Source of the DNA: Aplysia californica
Taxonomy: Eukaryota > Mollusca > Gastropoda > Aplysiida > Aplysiidae
Reading direction: 5' to 3'
Length of the DNA: 64,000 nucleotides
NCBI RefSeq assembly: GCF_000002075.1
Contig: NW_004797802.1
Span: forward strand, 175,468 to 239,467
The notes under the pieces were generated by a model. That model worked only from the letters and a program-made list of their open reading frames with translations. It had not been told where the DNA came from and did no database searches. Below, piece by piece: positions 34,946-47,326 of this stretch; the stretch's first letter is position 1, and every line of letters begins with the position of its first letter. Both the position numbers and the translations under genes were made by a program.

Positions 34946-37525
34946 TTACTGAGTTTCATAGTCCACCAACCAACCGGGGGTTTTCCTGACTCGATCAGGA
35001 TACCGCCTGGGAGGGGGTTCACCTGCACCTTCGTTTCTCGTCAGGGTTTGCAAGGTTTGCTGTTCACCGCCACCTCCCTCATCATCCTCTTCCTCTGAAG
35101 TTACATCTCGTACCACTCTTCTAACATCGAGAACGTGACGAGCCATACCATCGACAGCAACATTGTTGATCGAGTTTACTCCTGTAACCGTACCTCTATT
35201 CCACTTAGTCGTACATTTGCTCTGGGGTGGTTTAACCCAAACATCATCTCCAACTTCAAATCTTCCAGGCCCGTCTTCTTCTTCATTAACAACGATATGG
35301 TTTCTCCAATCATAACGGTAGACAGCTCTCTGTGGCACTGATGCTGGGTCCAAACCTGCCCTTGGTGTTGAGTTGTACCAAAACACAGCTTCTTGGGGGG
35401 GAATGTTTCCTCTTTCTGCAATGGACTTCACTGTACGATGGTGTCTCTCAACAATCCCGTTCCCCGTAGGCCTATATGCAGCTCTGAACAATGGTTTGAT
35501 ATTCCATTTCTGAAGCATCTGCCAAAAACAATCTGAACGAAACACTGTGCCATTATCCATTAAGATCTCGCGCACTGGTCCTCTCTCTAACATGAGTTCT
35601 TCAACTACTTCTGTCACAAACCCTGCTGTCTCTCTCCTCAGTTTCTTCCAAATTGCGAATCGCCCTGGGCCACAATCAACAATTGACAGGTATGGCACTT
35701 GATGATGGTGAGTTATGTCTATTGCCAATCTTGTCCAGTCTGTAGCGACATCTAGGTTGCCCGCCTCATGGACAACTGGTGCAGGATCGATAGACTGACA
35801 TTGCTCACAAGCTTGTACGACTTTTTTAACATCAGTACGGCTCGTTTCTGGTAGCACCTTCCGAGCCAAATACAAAGTACGGTCTACCCCCATATGGTGC
35901 ATATCGTGCAAGTCTTTCAAGTCAAGATGGCCAGTAGCACAAACGCATGGTTCTGGTTCTCCTTCCTCCATTCCATACCCGCCAGTGCTTAACCACTCCT
36001 TTTTCACTCTTGTCAGAATGTCTGCTTTGTTCTTTCTGGTCGGAACCAAGGTGACCGACAAAACCAGACCAAACTCATTAATAAGGCTTTTCAATATCCC
36101 TAATCGTCTCTTCACAATCAACTCCGCTGCCCCTTTGGTGTGCACTCTCCTCTCTTCCGATAGAACAGTTTTGATCCAACCAGCCACCGTTGCTGAGTCA
36201 GTGATAACTTCGATTTCAGAGATGTTCCACTTGATGGCCATGTTTACACCTTTCATCACAGCCTCCAGCTCTGCTACGTTGATATGATCAAAATCTGAAG
36301 GTTTCCGAAGCCATGCAGCATCCTCTACCGCGTTGCCATTGACCTCAAGTAACACACCATATCCGATACTGCTAGCATCACACCATACGGTTCCTTTGGT
36401 TGCTTTAGGCACGTACCATTTGCCTTTGACGGGATCCTCATTAGTCAAACGGCTCAACATTTCCTTCAACATTTTCTCCACTTCATCGTTTACAATCTCC
36501 TCCCAATTGGTACCATTTGCCCTTCTCTTTATGTAGCTGCATGCTATCCTTAACCATCCAGCAACCGGATAATGACCTGTAAGTTTTCCGCAGATCGAGA
36601 ACAACTCCCGTTTGGTGACTTTAGACACTGCATGGGGAATCCTGTTGGCTCTGGAAAATATGAGATCTCCTGTGGAATCAGATTTCAACTTCAAACCTAA
36701 TGCGGCGCCACCATCCAATGGCTCTGGTTCTTTCGTTGTCAACCCATAGTTGGCCAGGTGCTTCACCAGTGCAGCAGATGTTACCTTGCTCTCATCCAGT
36801 AGAATGTCATCAATGTAGGACTGCGTGGCAGAGTCTATCTTCTCATCCTTATTCAATACCGTTTTCAAGATCTTCGTCATGATGCGGGGTGCCGATGTAA
36901 GACCGAATCCAAGTCTTGTCAGGCAATATGTTTTACCTTTGAAATTCACTAGTTGATATTTCCATAGATCTTGTGACACCCGAATTTGAAGGTAAGCACC
37001 TTTCAGGTCGACAATCGTTGCTGCATCTGTCGTCTGTCTCCACTCTCGCAATGTCTCGCCGCATACATCCGTGAAGTCACCCCCCGTGTGACTACTTATA
37101 TATTTATTGAGCTCTCTGTAGTCAAGGACAGGTCTTACCTTGTTCTTGGTAGGTTGAACAACAGCCATCAGCGGAATTATGCCTATTTCTACTTTCTCAT
37201 TCCATGGTAAAAGTATTCCTTCCTCTATCCAACTTTGTATCTCTTTCTCAAACCCTTCTGTAGTCTTCATATCCATCTGTTTACCATAACATCCAATCTT
37301 ATTCTTCAGGTGGGGAGGATCCCTTTTCCATTTCCACTCTACTGTCCATGTATTGCCATCAAAAACTGCCTTAAAATCACTGTCGTCAATAACCTCAACC
37401 TCCCTGTGTTCGTAAACAGCGCTCTCTGCTCGCTTCACGTTCCCCTTTGCCTTGTCTGGGGGATCAGATTCAGTTTCCATTTCCGCTGCCCCACACCATT
37501 TGACACCAAACAAATAATATGACAA
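34946..37525 (-). mobile_element. LTR-retroelement pol frame (RT-RNase H-integrase), Ty3/gypsy-like
   Basis: One long frame of 859 codons. Parts in order: reverse transcriptase (RPVLDYRELNKYI, FGLTSAPRIMTKIL, YIDDILLDE), RNase H (WCDASSIGYGVLLE), integrase zinc-binding region (HHMGVDRTLYLARK, CEQCQS) and D,D-E core (LAIDITHHH, MDNGTVFRS, GNGIVERHHR), then an acidic tail. The RT-RH-IN order suits Ty3/gypsy-like elements and retroviruses. This frame looks whole, but no gag, protease or LTRs were recognised around it, so the element as a whole appears incomplete. The open frame suggests a fairly recent insertion. It is treated as a fossil retroelement. Confidence 0.85.
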
Positions 37526-38294
37526 TATACTATCATTTTACTACTCTTTGAAATTATCAATTGAGTCATTATTATATTGACCACTGTTGGACAGTCTTCC
37601 AGATCTGCATTATATATATATATATTATATCTATATATATATTATAATATGTGTATTTTTATTCGTTTTGCTGAATTTAGTAATTATTAAGGTGAGGGCA
37701 AGGGTACGCCGGAGTGTGCAAAAGGTTATAGATTCGAGTAATCCTGACTCTACTCTTATTTTGTCTAGTAGCCTTATACCATATTATTATACCTCTGAAT
37801 CCAGCATGTGAATAAAACATGCTATGCCGATCTGGAAGATTGCTCACTAAAAACCTACTTTTGTTGACTGGTTTTACTTTCCCTTTCAGATTTTCCTTAC
37901 TTCTCTTCCCAAGTTACGTCACATTACAAGTATATGATCGAGCATCTTCATCTACATTGAAAGCAGTTTTTTGTCCCATCACTCATGAACCAGCTGAGAT
38001 CTTGGCTATATGGCCGAGACTTTGAAGAGACCACCAAGGTATAATGTTTTGAACCTGAAAGGAGTTTGCCGTTGAACTAATGCAATGCGTAGTAACCTCC
38101 CCAAGCCCGTTTATTTATACTTACCCATACCTATTCTGCTACTGTATCAACCTGTGTACATTTAGTAAATAGTCCTCTCTACTTTCAAATATCTTGTTGC
38201 CTCATCCTGATCTCTTGAAGTTGAAATCAGAAATGCCGATTCAAAATTTTCCAAAATATCAATCAAAATTAGGTAGTGAATAATGTACAGAGTT
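37526..38294. other. Gene-free AT-rich stretch
   Basis: Contains a broken (TA)n tract at 37612-37650. No coding region or recognisable LTR was found next to the pol frame. Confidence 0.5.
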
Positions 38295-38735
38295 GGGGAC
38301 TCTCATAGTCTAGAGGAACAATGTTCACCTCTCATTCAATATAGGTCCCGAGTTCGAAACCTGACAGCGACCCAAAAAAAAGTATTTCTTAAAATTTTTT
38401 GCTTCGGTCTCCCTTCCTTTCTCTAGTCATGTTTTGTCGTCTGCTTTCATTCCACTTTTTTGCCCCTCCCCTTACTTCGGACTCTTTCTACTCCTACTCC
38501 TGACTCCGTAATAATTTTTACTGCTGTCTTTCAGCCACGCCCCTGGTCTTAGGGTTGGTAAGATTGAACTCCTAGCCTACTCGGACAAGGGTGGAAATCT
38601 CGGAAGTCCTGTGTGCAAGTTGCGCATATTTAAGATCCCTTGTTGGTCCTAAAACCGATAAGAATAGTCATCACCTGGGCAAAATTCAAAATATAGTCCT
38701 TCCACTCAAAACTGAAAATACTCTTGTTTTAATCA
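38295..38735 (+). mobile_element. tRNA-derived SINE (family S), old copy
   Basis: A decayed copy of the family at 57835: head GGGGACTCTCATAGTCTAGA, B-box-like GAGTTCGAAACCTG, middle CCACGCCCCTGGTCTTAGGG, then TACTCGGACAAGGGTGGAAA and AAGATCCCTTGTTGGTC. Many differences from the other copies indicate greater age. Confidence 0.75.
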
Positions 38736-39135
38736 GTATAATAATATGTAGAGTACCTAGGAAATTGGAATGTGGCTGCTGGAAGGCAAGGGGCCCAACT
38801 TAGTTGGAAAATAATCAATCACATACATAAAAGACGGTTGCAATGCAGGTTGAAGAACCAGTAGTCGACTACCTCTGAGATCTGAGATCTAGTAGGGGAA
38901 CACAAAGAAGAAGAAGAAGATAATGTACAGTGAAATTGTTGAATCATTGGTAGAAGTATATTACATGTGTGAGAGCGAATGTGTACTACTTGTAAGAAAG
39001 AAGTGGTGCACTTCTTTTGCTTTCCTAAATGTCCTTGCAAGAAAACCCATAAAACCCAATTAATCAATTTTGGAAAACATGATATAGATTAGATTGTTTA
39101 ATTGTCAGATTTATTGATGACAAATTCAGTAAAAA

Positions 39136-40324
39136 ATATGTCACGACTCGGTGGAATCAGGCACTCGTCAATGTTTGGGCGTATGGAGTTTTTAGTATGG
39201 GCGATAACATAGAGAATGCTGAATCCTAAACGGCTGAAGATCGACGCAGACAGGCACCAGTAGGTGTCTGCTTGACTCCACATAGAGGGTGCCTAAGGCC
39301 TAGATCTAAATATAAGAGAAAAAAAATACACCACAACACAGCTGGTATTTATGAAGCATTTATTTGGGAAACAACAAACAAACTTCCTCAAATATTGCTT
39401 ACAATGTAATTCTGCTCGGTTGGCACCCTAAATTTGACGACGCTGATTTAAAAAGTATAATTAGTTTTTGTCTACAGTGAAGCACCAGCTTCTGAAATGA
39501 CTATTTAAAATTGTACCCAGTCCAGTCGGGTGACATCACGCAAACCGCTAAACCCAAGTTCGCACGGCGAGACGGCATTGAGAGTTTGCGACTTCAGTGC
39601 TTTCTTGTCATATATCTCCATTTTAAATAACAGTGAAGACAGTTCATAACAAAGAGTGAGCTTAAGAAGAAGTCACATTTTCACTGTTAAAAAATGGAGA
39701 TACGACAAGAAAGCACTGAGATCATGAGTTGACAACGAGGCGCCCTTCCCAGTTTTTTAGCGTAATAAGATTGTAGATTGGATTCCGATAAAGCCGACAA
39801 CACCAATCGGTGCTTAAAGTAAGTTAAAGCCGCCTGCAGTCTGCCAGCTCTATGTGGGGTTAGTTGAAAATCATAAGCGAATTTTTATACCTCTCGGATC
39901 TTTCTGAGTCCGTCTCCGAAATAGGCGCTCTATATGTTTTCTCCCTATCATCTTAAAGCTAACTTACTTGTCTTGCATTTGGCGAAAAAAATGCCCCTTT
40001 ATCTTGAGTAGAAGTCGAGATATTTGCGATTGAAGGAGATGTGGGTTGGCTGGTGTCAGAGGTAAGATTAGCGAGAAAATGAACACCAAAGTTTGTTAAC
40101 TTCCAAAGCTTGAGTGTCCTTGGAAACTAGAAATTTACATTTTTTGTGCCTTTGAACAGCATTTTTCAGTAAAATCCACGCAGAAATGTGTTTTTAAATG
40201 AACATAAAAGGTGTTGAGCCAATAAAAAAAATAAAATAACAACTGCCCAACGGTCAGAAAATTGCTGTTTTCTTTGATTTCACTATTTTGACGAACGCCT
40301 GATTTCCTCACGCTGTCTCACATA
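39136..40324 (+). mobile_element. ~430-bp MITE family M, copy 3, split by a nested element
   Basis: Left part 39136-39198 (ATGTCACGACTCGGTGGAAT, GCACTCGTCAA) and right part 39946-40324 (TATCATCTTAAAGC to CTGTCTCACAT) together match copies 1 and 2. The break falls inside the conserved TATCATCTTAAAG block. Confidence 0.75.
39199..39945. mobile_element. Nested 747-bp element in MITE M copy 3
   Basis: Flanked by the 3-base repeat TAT on both sides. Ends GGGCGATAACATAGAGA and, inverted, GGGAGAAAACATATAGAG are similar but imperfect. Inside are further inverted arms: 39594-39636 with 39679-39719 (AGTGCTTTCTTGTC/GACAAGAAAGCACT) and GACTCCACATAGAG (39271) with CTCTATGTGGGGT. A 3-bp duplication with GGG ends is suggestive of PIF/Harbinger, but no transposase is seen. 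Confidence 0.55.
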
Positions 40325-40855
40325 TTTCAGTATCCTGCCTGCTTTTTAACTCACTTGAGTCTTTTCCCGCACCTGTTGTGGGAAGCCTGGCGGAGTGCAT
40401 ATGACATAATAATATATGCAAGGAGATTAAAAGTAATGGAGGATGCTCTGTGGGCGGCACCGCACGCCTGATAGAAGCCCTCTCTCGCAGCGGAACTGTG
40501 GTCTACCTGCACTGCACGAATGCCCAACTCACGCACTGAAATCCTGATAAAGAAAGAAGGTTTTATTCCCAGGTCCTTGAGATTGGGCAAGTCAATTAGT
40601 AAAAATGCCTTCCACCTGTGTTGTGTTTAAAAGAACTGATGTGATGCTGCAGTGGACAGAAGTTTTCACAGGTAAGTTGTTTTCCTTTTTTAAAAAATTG
40701 AATGAAAGTGTTTTTATGCCCCCGACAACACTATTTAGATCATTAACATTTATAAGAGGCTGGCTCCGGCGCTACCTGCCATGGCCAACTCAGGCTGAAA
40801 TGGATACATCACCCCAGCAGAAAGACCGAGATACTCGATTTTTTAAAAGTATTCT

Positions 40856-41008
<153 letters not shown>

Positions 41009-42639
41009 TGTGTGTGTGTATGTATAAATAAATATATATTTAACATTTTAATTAAAGATATTGCTTTCCATTGCAAATTAGATGCTATGCGCAGCAGACA
41101 TTTATTTTGACGGGACAAAATCTAGAGTCTAGGTTTCTGCATGTATATCTTGTTTTCACATATATTTAGGCCTACTAATCATACACACCTAAGCGTATTG
41201 AGTTCAATCAGTCAGCCAGACTTCTTTTATGTTTTTAAGCCCATTCATCTCCTAATTACTATAAGACTACTGTTGTCTAAATGTAGATATCTAGAGGCTC
41301 CATTAGAATATGAATACAATACTCAACAACAATAATGATGAATATATCTTCTATGTTAAAGAAACACCAAACCATATCAGATGAGGGGAGAGGGTAGGGT
41401 GGGGTTGATAAAAATTTGAGTCTTGTTTGATAGAACTATACTCGGTTTAATTGTATTGTTGTAGTCTTCACCTAAGATCCCACAATCTATAATTTCGGTT
41501 CAATTAAGATTCTGCTGTTAAAAAATAAACCAAACAAAGCAACAACAAATTTTACTACACAAGAGTCATCACTAAGATAAATTATCCCCCTCTGAAGTGT
41601 AATAAGGGACTAAAAACGCTGCTCTCCATATCATAGTTTACTGAACAAAAAAAAAAAACCCTTTGAAGGTCATCCACGCTCATGCATGCGATCACACCTC
41701 CGCTCAAAACCTCGGTGCGAGGTACAAGTTTGCTCCAGGCGCGAGGATTTTACAACAAAGGGATCACGCCCAGGTGTGAACTCCTCGACACCTTTGATTT
41801 TGCTGAAGATCGAACTCGCAATAAGAGCCTACCGTCTGAGCTTACAGCCAAGGTATGATTCGTTAGGTAGGGCCAACAAGACTGCCTCATATGGAGTCAC
41901 ACCGAACTTGGATTTCGTCTTTGCTTTTGATTCCCCGACCGTCTCACTATTAGGTCTGCCCCTGAATTTGGTAGACAGACTGGCGCCCGTACTGGGGACT
42001 ACCCCATCACCTTTGGCAGTGAGCCTTCCTTTCATTCTTCGAATTTTAATTGCTGTGTCCACAACACAATCGATGAGTTACGACATGACTATGAGCGGTG
42101 ATCTTGGTCAGAGATGAAGGACAGCATTAAATACCGAGCAATGGGATCGACCTTTATTTTAAAACGCACAACTGGATCAGGGAAAATGCTGTGTCTCATC
42201 ATATTAAACAGAGATCATTGTGACTGGTCAAGAAGGTTAACCTTTCCCGTCTTTGTTCGTCGTGTGTTATAAGGGGTCAAGTTAGTTCATTTCAAAGTAG
42301 GGGAAGATAATTAATTTTAAAGCTTACATATCGTTGGCTTAACCATAAGTCACTGTGGATTTTCCAACTGATGAATCCACTTACATCCCGCCTTTTCCTT
42401 GCTCCCGAACACCGGGCTCTTCGGAGACTACTGTAGTCCCATCTACCCTTTTCCAACCCATTGCAAGAATGTATGAATTCACCCAACCGGTGCATGTGTG
42501 TGTTTGTGGGAGGGGGGGGGGGTTGTGCATCCTTAGACCTCACCCAGTCACCTTAATGACAAAAAGGGTGTTCCTATCCGAGACATCCCCTCGAACTGGG
42601 ACATGTAATATGATACTGCAGGATAGAAATACATTACCA

Positions 42640-45309
42640 GATGAAATAATATGTACATTTCCGTTCCCCCCCCATCCCAATACCTACTCATCCCCAGTTT
42701 TCCCTTATCCGATCCAGAGCGCTGTCAGCGATGGATCAGAAATAATTCACGTATACAAAGTGATGGAAAACCTTGGACTCCATCAAAGCACTCGCGAGTA
42801 TGCAGTGTTCACTTTGCACCCAGTGACTTCAAAACAGGCACTAAAATCAAAGAATTGAAAAAGACCGATGTACCAACGGTATTTCCCTCACATCCATCTC
42901 ACAAGCAGATCAAAAACACTCTCTGTCGACCGTCTCCAAAGAAACATCGCCCTGAAACTCTGGAAAATGTGCAAACTACATCTGTGCCATCAGTCAAGTT
43001 CATTACGCACCCAAACACAGACCATTCGTATGCTGTGCCGGACATAGAAACTGACTTGGAAAACACAAAGAGACAGCTCCGAAACGTAGCAGAAACGCTT
43101 GCACAAAAGAGCAAGGCAGTTAAATTGTTGCACAAAAAGCTTAAACGTCGAGACAGTAAAATTTAAAAGCTGCTCAGCAGCATGGAGCAACAGAAAATAC
43201 TTTCTCATGAGCAACATGACTTGTTAACATCTACCTTTGATGCAAAAACACTTTGGCTAATTGATAACGAGATTTCATCAACACAAACTGCATCTGCACA
43301 AGGCATGAGATACTCTGAAGAGCTCAAGAAATTTGCTGTAACTTTACATTTTTACAGCCGCCAGGCCTACGATTATGTGCGTCAGTACCTTTCTCTTCCC
43401 CACCCTTGCACAATCCGAAAATGGGCATCATCGCGACATTGTAATCCTGGCTTCATAACAGAAGTTTTTGAAACGCTGAAGCAAAACAAAACTGAGGATA
43501 CAAAAGATGTGGTAGTACTGTTTGACGGAATGCATTTGAAAAAAGCGTACACGTATGACAATGGCAGTAAATCGTACTTCGGGGCAGTGGACATGGGACA
43601 TTTGACTGTTGGTGAGGATGGTACTTAAACTGGTCAAAGCTTAACTGTATGGTGGTGGGCCTGAAAAAGGTTTTTAAGCAGCCTATAGAGGCTATTTTCT
43701 TATTGACAAGATTACTGCAGAAACCCAAGCACAAATTGTGAGAGATGCACTTATTTTGCTGGATGAAGCAGGCTACGCAGTCCACGGTATTGTGTGGGAT
43801 GGAAATTACACGAACCAAGCAACAGCATCGGCACTAGGGTGTGTATTAGATCCCCACAACATGAAGAACTGGTTTGAGCACCTAACGACAAAAGAACAAG
43901 TTTTTTTTGTATTTGACGCATGTCACCTCATCAAAAACATCAGGAACTGCTTGGGTGTCATGAAAATACTGTTGTCTAACAGAAATCAAATAAAATGGGA
44001 GTATATAATTCATAGAGCTAGACAACATTAAAAAAACTGATAACCTAGTACTGGCAAACAAACTGAGACTGAGAGGCAAGCATGTTAATTTAGAACAAAA
44101 CAAAATGAAAGTTAAATTTGCTGTTCAGACCATCTCGGCATCAGTTGCAACCGCAATTGATTTTCTTAGGGATGACATTGGATGGTCTGCGTTTGAGGGA
44201 AGCTCAGAGACAATGAAATTTGTGCGTATGTTTGACAGTCTGTTCGACATATGTGTAATTCCTCTACACCCTTTGGCAAGGGCTTGAAAAGCCCAATAAC
44301 CAAAACAAACATAGGGAATAAAGAAAAACTAGTTGATCAAGCTGTTTCTTACATTTTACAGCAAAAAGACACCACAGGCAAGCTGATCACTAGTGGTCGA
44401 AGAAAGACCGAATTTATTGGTTTCATTTGCACGCTGAAGTCAGTCATTGACCTAAGCAAGAGGCTTCTGTTTAGTGAAGGATTCAAATATAATTACCTGA
44501 TGACGTATCAGCTGTTGCAAGATCATCTTGAGACTTTTTTCAGCCGCATAAGGCGAAAGAATGGCTGGAATAACAACCCAACACCAGTACTATTTAAGTG
44601 GGCCCTCAGGTCACTGCTGTTGAGAGAATGGCGTCCTTCCTTCGGCCACAGAAAATTGTGTTTCGCCAGCCCCTCAAGATGTGCATGTGGAAAATCCATC
44701 AAATAAGCTCATGCAGCCAGAATCCCCACGGAGTGAGAAAACGAATAATGTCATCAAACAGTTTGTTCATATTTTGGAGAAACCAAGCATTTACCATGAC
44801 AATGCTTTTTTTTACATTAGTGGCTTAATTTCAAGAAAAGTAGGTGGGAAAGTTAAATGTACTAAATGCTCTCAGGTTCTACATGAGCAAAAACCCGACA
44901 ACAATCCTTCTTTAGCCTTCACACAGAGATGCAATAGAGGCGGCCAAGTGATGTCGAATGACATGTTCAGTGTCATCAAGGCAGCTGGTAAACATCTGCG
45001 TTAGCTTCTAGTGAGCAGTGGGCCCATTAATGCTGTGAACAAAGGTTTGGTGTGAAGGATTACAAGACATGTCCTAGAAACAGTGGGCACTAAGGTATTT
45101 CAGTCGATTTGGGACCATGGCCAGGACATTCATGATGTGGAGACAGAGGATAATCCTGTCGATCAAATTATCGGGGAGGCATGTAGAATATATGTCAACA
45201 TGATAGCCCATCACCATGAACGGCTGCTGAGTGATCGCTTCATTAATAAGGACGGAGGAACGCAACGACACAAGCTAACAAAGACTGTACTATTCCTGCA
45301 TCAATAATA
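42640..45309 (+). pseudogene. P-superfamily transposase fossil 1 (THAP9-like)
   Basis: Pieces in order: THAP zinc-finger C-terminal part (FPLSDPERCQRWIRN, CSVHFAPSDF), a leucine/lysine helix (ENTKRQLRNVAETLAQKSKA), the P-transposase domain (MRYSEELKKFAVTLHFYS, YDYVRQYLSLPHPCTIRKW, VVLFDGMHLKK, YFGAVDMGH), then VWDGNYTNQATASALGC, FDACHLIKNIRNCLG, LAVQT-like KFAVQTISASVATAIDFL, QLLQDHLETFFSRIRR, and a CTKC-bearing tail. Breaks: in-frame stop at 43164-43166; frame lost around 43620-43740, near 44025, near 44265 and near 44650, plus later stops. The N-terminal CxxC part of THAP and the TIRs were not found. It is a dead DNA transposon. Confidence 0.8.
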
Positions 45310-45723
45310 GTAAGTTTTGATCTCATTCTAAAAGTCCAAAGGTGCTGTTATCTCTTTTTTTAAAAATATTTGAAATCATTGTGCACTCCACTTTGTGAAA
45401 AACAGGAAACAAAATTATTGTAATCAATAATATTATTATTTACAGACCAAGACATAATACTGTAAGCAATCAGATAACACTGGCATCGACCCTCTTTTGT
45501 GTTCGCTATTCCTTACACACAAAGCTAGTTATGGCACACGCCTAGAATCATGCAATCATATGTGAAATTCAGTTTAAAAGTGTATTTTTATCCATTTTTT
45601 ATCATAATTGAATCTTTTAGCATCTTGAAGGATTATCTTTATAGTTTGGTATGTTTGATAATTTTATGCTACTTGGACAAGTTTTCTTCTTATTTTGACC
45701 ATCTTCTTGATTTTTAAACTATA
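45310..45723. other. AT-rich DNA without features
   Basis: Possibly the 3' flank of the P-like fossil. No terminal inverted repeat, gene or repeat was recognised. Confidence 0.4.
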
Positions 45724-46532
45724 CAGTGGAATCCTGTTATAACGAGAGGGAGGGGACCGGAGCAAAATGTCCATTATAGCAGGATTCTCGCTATAAGGGA
45801 TCCAGTAATAAATTCAAGGGAAACTGTAAAGTAGGCCTAATCTATGAGTTTGGTGTTCTGTTTATTTCCTTTTGCTATCTCCCCTGATGATGATTTTGTT
45901 TCAACATGACCTCTAGGTCTTACTTGATCAAAAATCGAATCAGGTTTCTTTCTCTAGCGCTAAATCTAGCGATGTGAACTGACAGCTCGGCGTTGGTGAT
46001 CAGAAAGAAAGTGCTCTGGGCTAACTCGCCCACTGTGTTTTCCCCCCACCCCACCCCACCCTGTGGTGCCCTCTGTCTGCTTGCGCACGTCATACATTCG
46101 CTCCATCCATCACAGCTCTGTGACCTCTCCATCCCCGCATCAGAAAAGTGAGAGGCATGGTAGGCCTTGATAATCTAAACTAGGCTTACGCTGGCCTATC
46201 ACGCGATGCTTTCGTATTGTTTGCGCATGCCACATCCTCCCCACTTAGTCGCTCTGGCCTTCATTGTTTGCACACATGGGCTCTCCCATTCTTTGTTTCG
46301 CTAGATCACCAACTTTCTCAACTGGCGAGGTTTTACTTTATGTATAATTGGCCCATGCACTGTGCACAGCAGCAGTTATATTCCGCTATAAACGACTCGC
46401 ATGTTTGTCTGATAGCGCTATAGCAGTATTTTATTTACAAAGGTAAAAAAGAGAAAAAAGCGGGGTTTTAGAATCGTGTCTTTATAACAGACTTCTCGTT
46501 TTTTCCGGACTCGTTATAAGTGGACTCCACTG
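45724..46532 (-). mobile_element. pogo/Tigger-like MITE, family F1, copy 3
   Basis: An 809-bp reverse copy of the 16561 element: starts CAGTGGAATCCTGTTATAAC, ends TTATAAGTGGACTCCACTG, with TA flanks. Confidence 0.88.
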
Positions 46533-46629
46533 TAACATAAAACTCTTAAATAATTGAACAGTCCGTATCACACACAGAATTTATTATTTTTTTCTCCCTG
46601 TCATTATCCGTCAGCCCGTCAGTTGATCA

Positions 46630-46652
46630 CAATCTCTCTCTTTCTCTCTGTC

Positions 46653-46703
<51 letters not shown>

Positions 46704-46710
46704 GTCTCTC
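46630..46710. repeat. (CTGT)n microsatellite
   Basis: A run of CTGT units bordered by (CT)n. From here to 47326 I see pyrimidine-rich and ordinary AT-rich DNA with no firm gene; the missing first exon(s) of gene B should lie here or further upstream. Confidence 0.9.
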
Positions 46711-47326
46711 TCTTTTATTTAATTTTTCCCATTCTCATTCGTCCCTTCCCTAGGCCCGCCCCTCCTCTTTCATCCCAGCCCCATCTCCTCTTCCTTGTGT
46801 GCATTCCCCCACCCCCAAAACGTTGCCCAGCCCGATAAGATTCTATAAAAAGAAACAACGTAGTTCGCGATTTAGACCATGGTCAGTGGCCATATTTGCT
46901 CCCCACCTCGGCGTGCTGCTTGGGGCGCCGCGAAGAGAGAGAGGAGGCTCCATTAGTTCTAAGCTCCTTGCATATATGTGAAATACTGCACCCCTTACAG
47001 GATCAGCATCAGTGAAGTCTGTCGATTGACAGTTTTGTAATCAGTTTAGATGATGATAAGTTTGAGATCTTTTTTGGGTCCCTCTGATGGAGGTTTTGAT
47101 TAGGGTCTAGCATGAAAGAAGGTGGTAAGCCAACATGAAAATTTCTTGGTCTGCTCTTCCAATACTTGCTACTTTCCAAGTAATTTTATAGCTGAAATGA
47201 TCTAAAACTCTTGCGTCCTAAAATTTGATTTAAGATTCAGTCTATTTGTTTTCTGACAAAAGACTGAGAATGGTCTATATTTTTTAGCTTTTTAAAAAAA
47301 CAAACACAATTCATTAGTTTCCTCAG

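Noticed and set aside
41686-42117. 143-codon frame on the + strand
   Set aside because: No domain or splice context; it overlaps the possible worn F6 MITE.
46630-46838. Frame rich in SVCLSVCLS repeats
   Set aside because: It is a direct translation of the (CTGT)n microsatellite.
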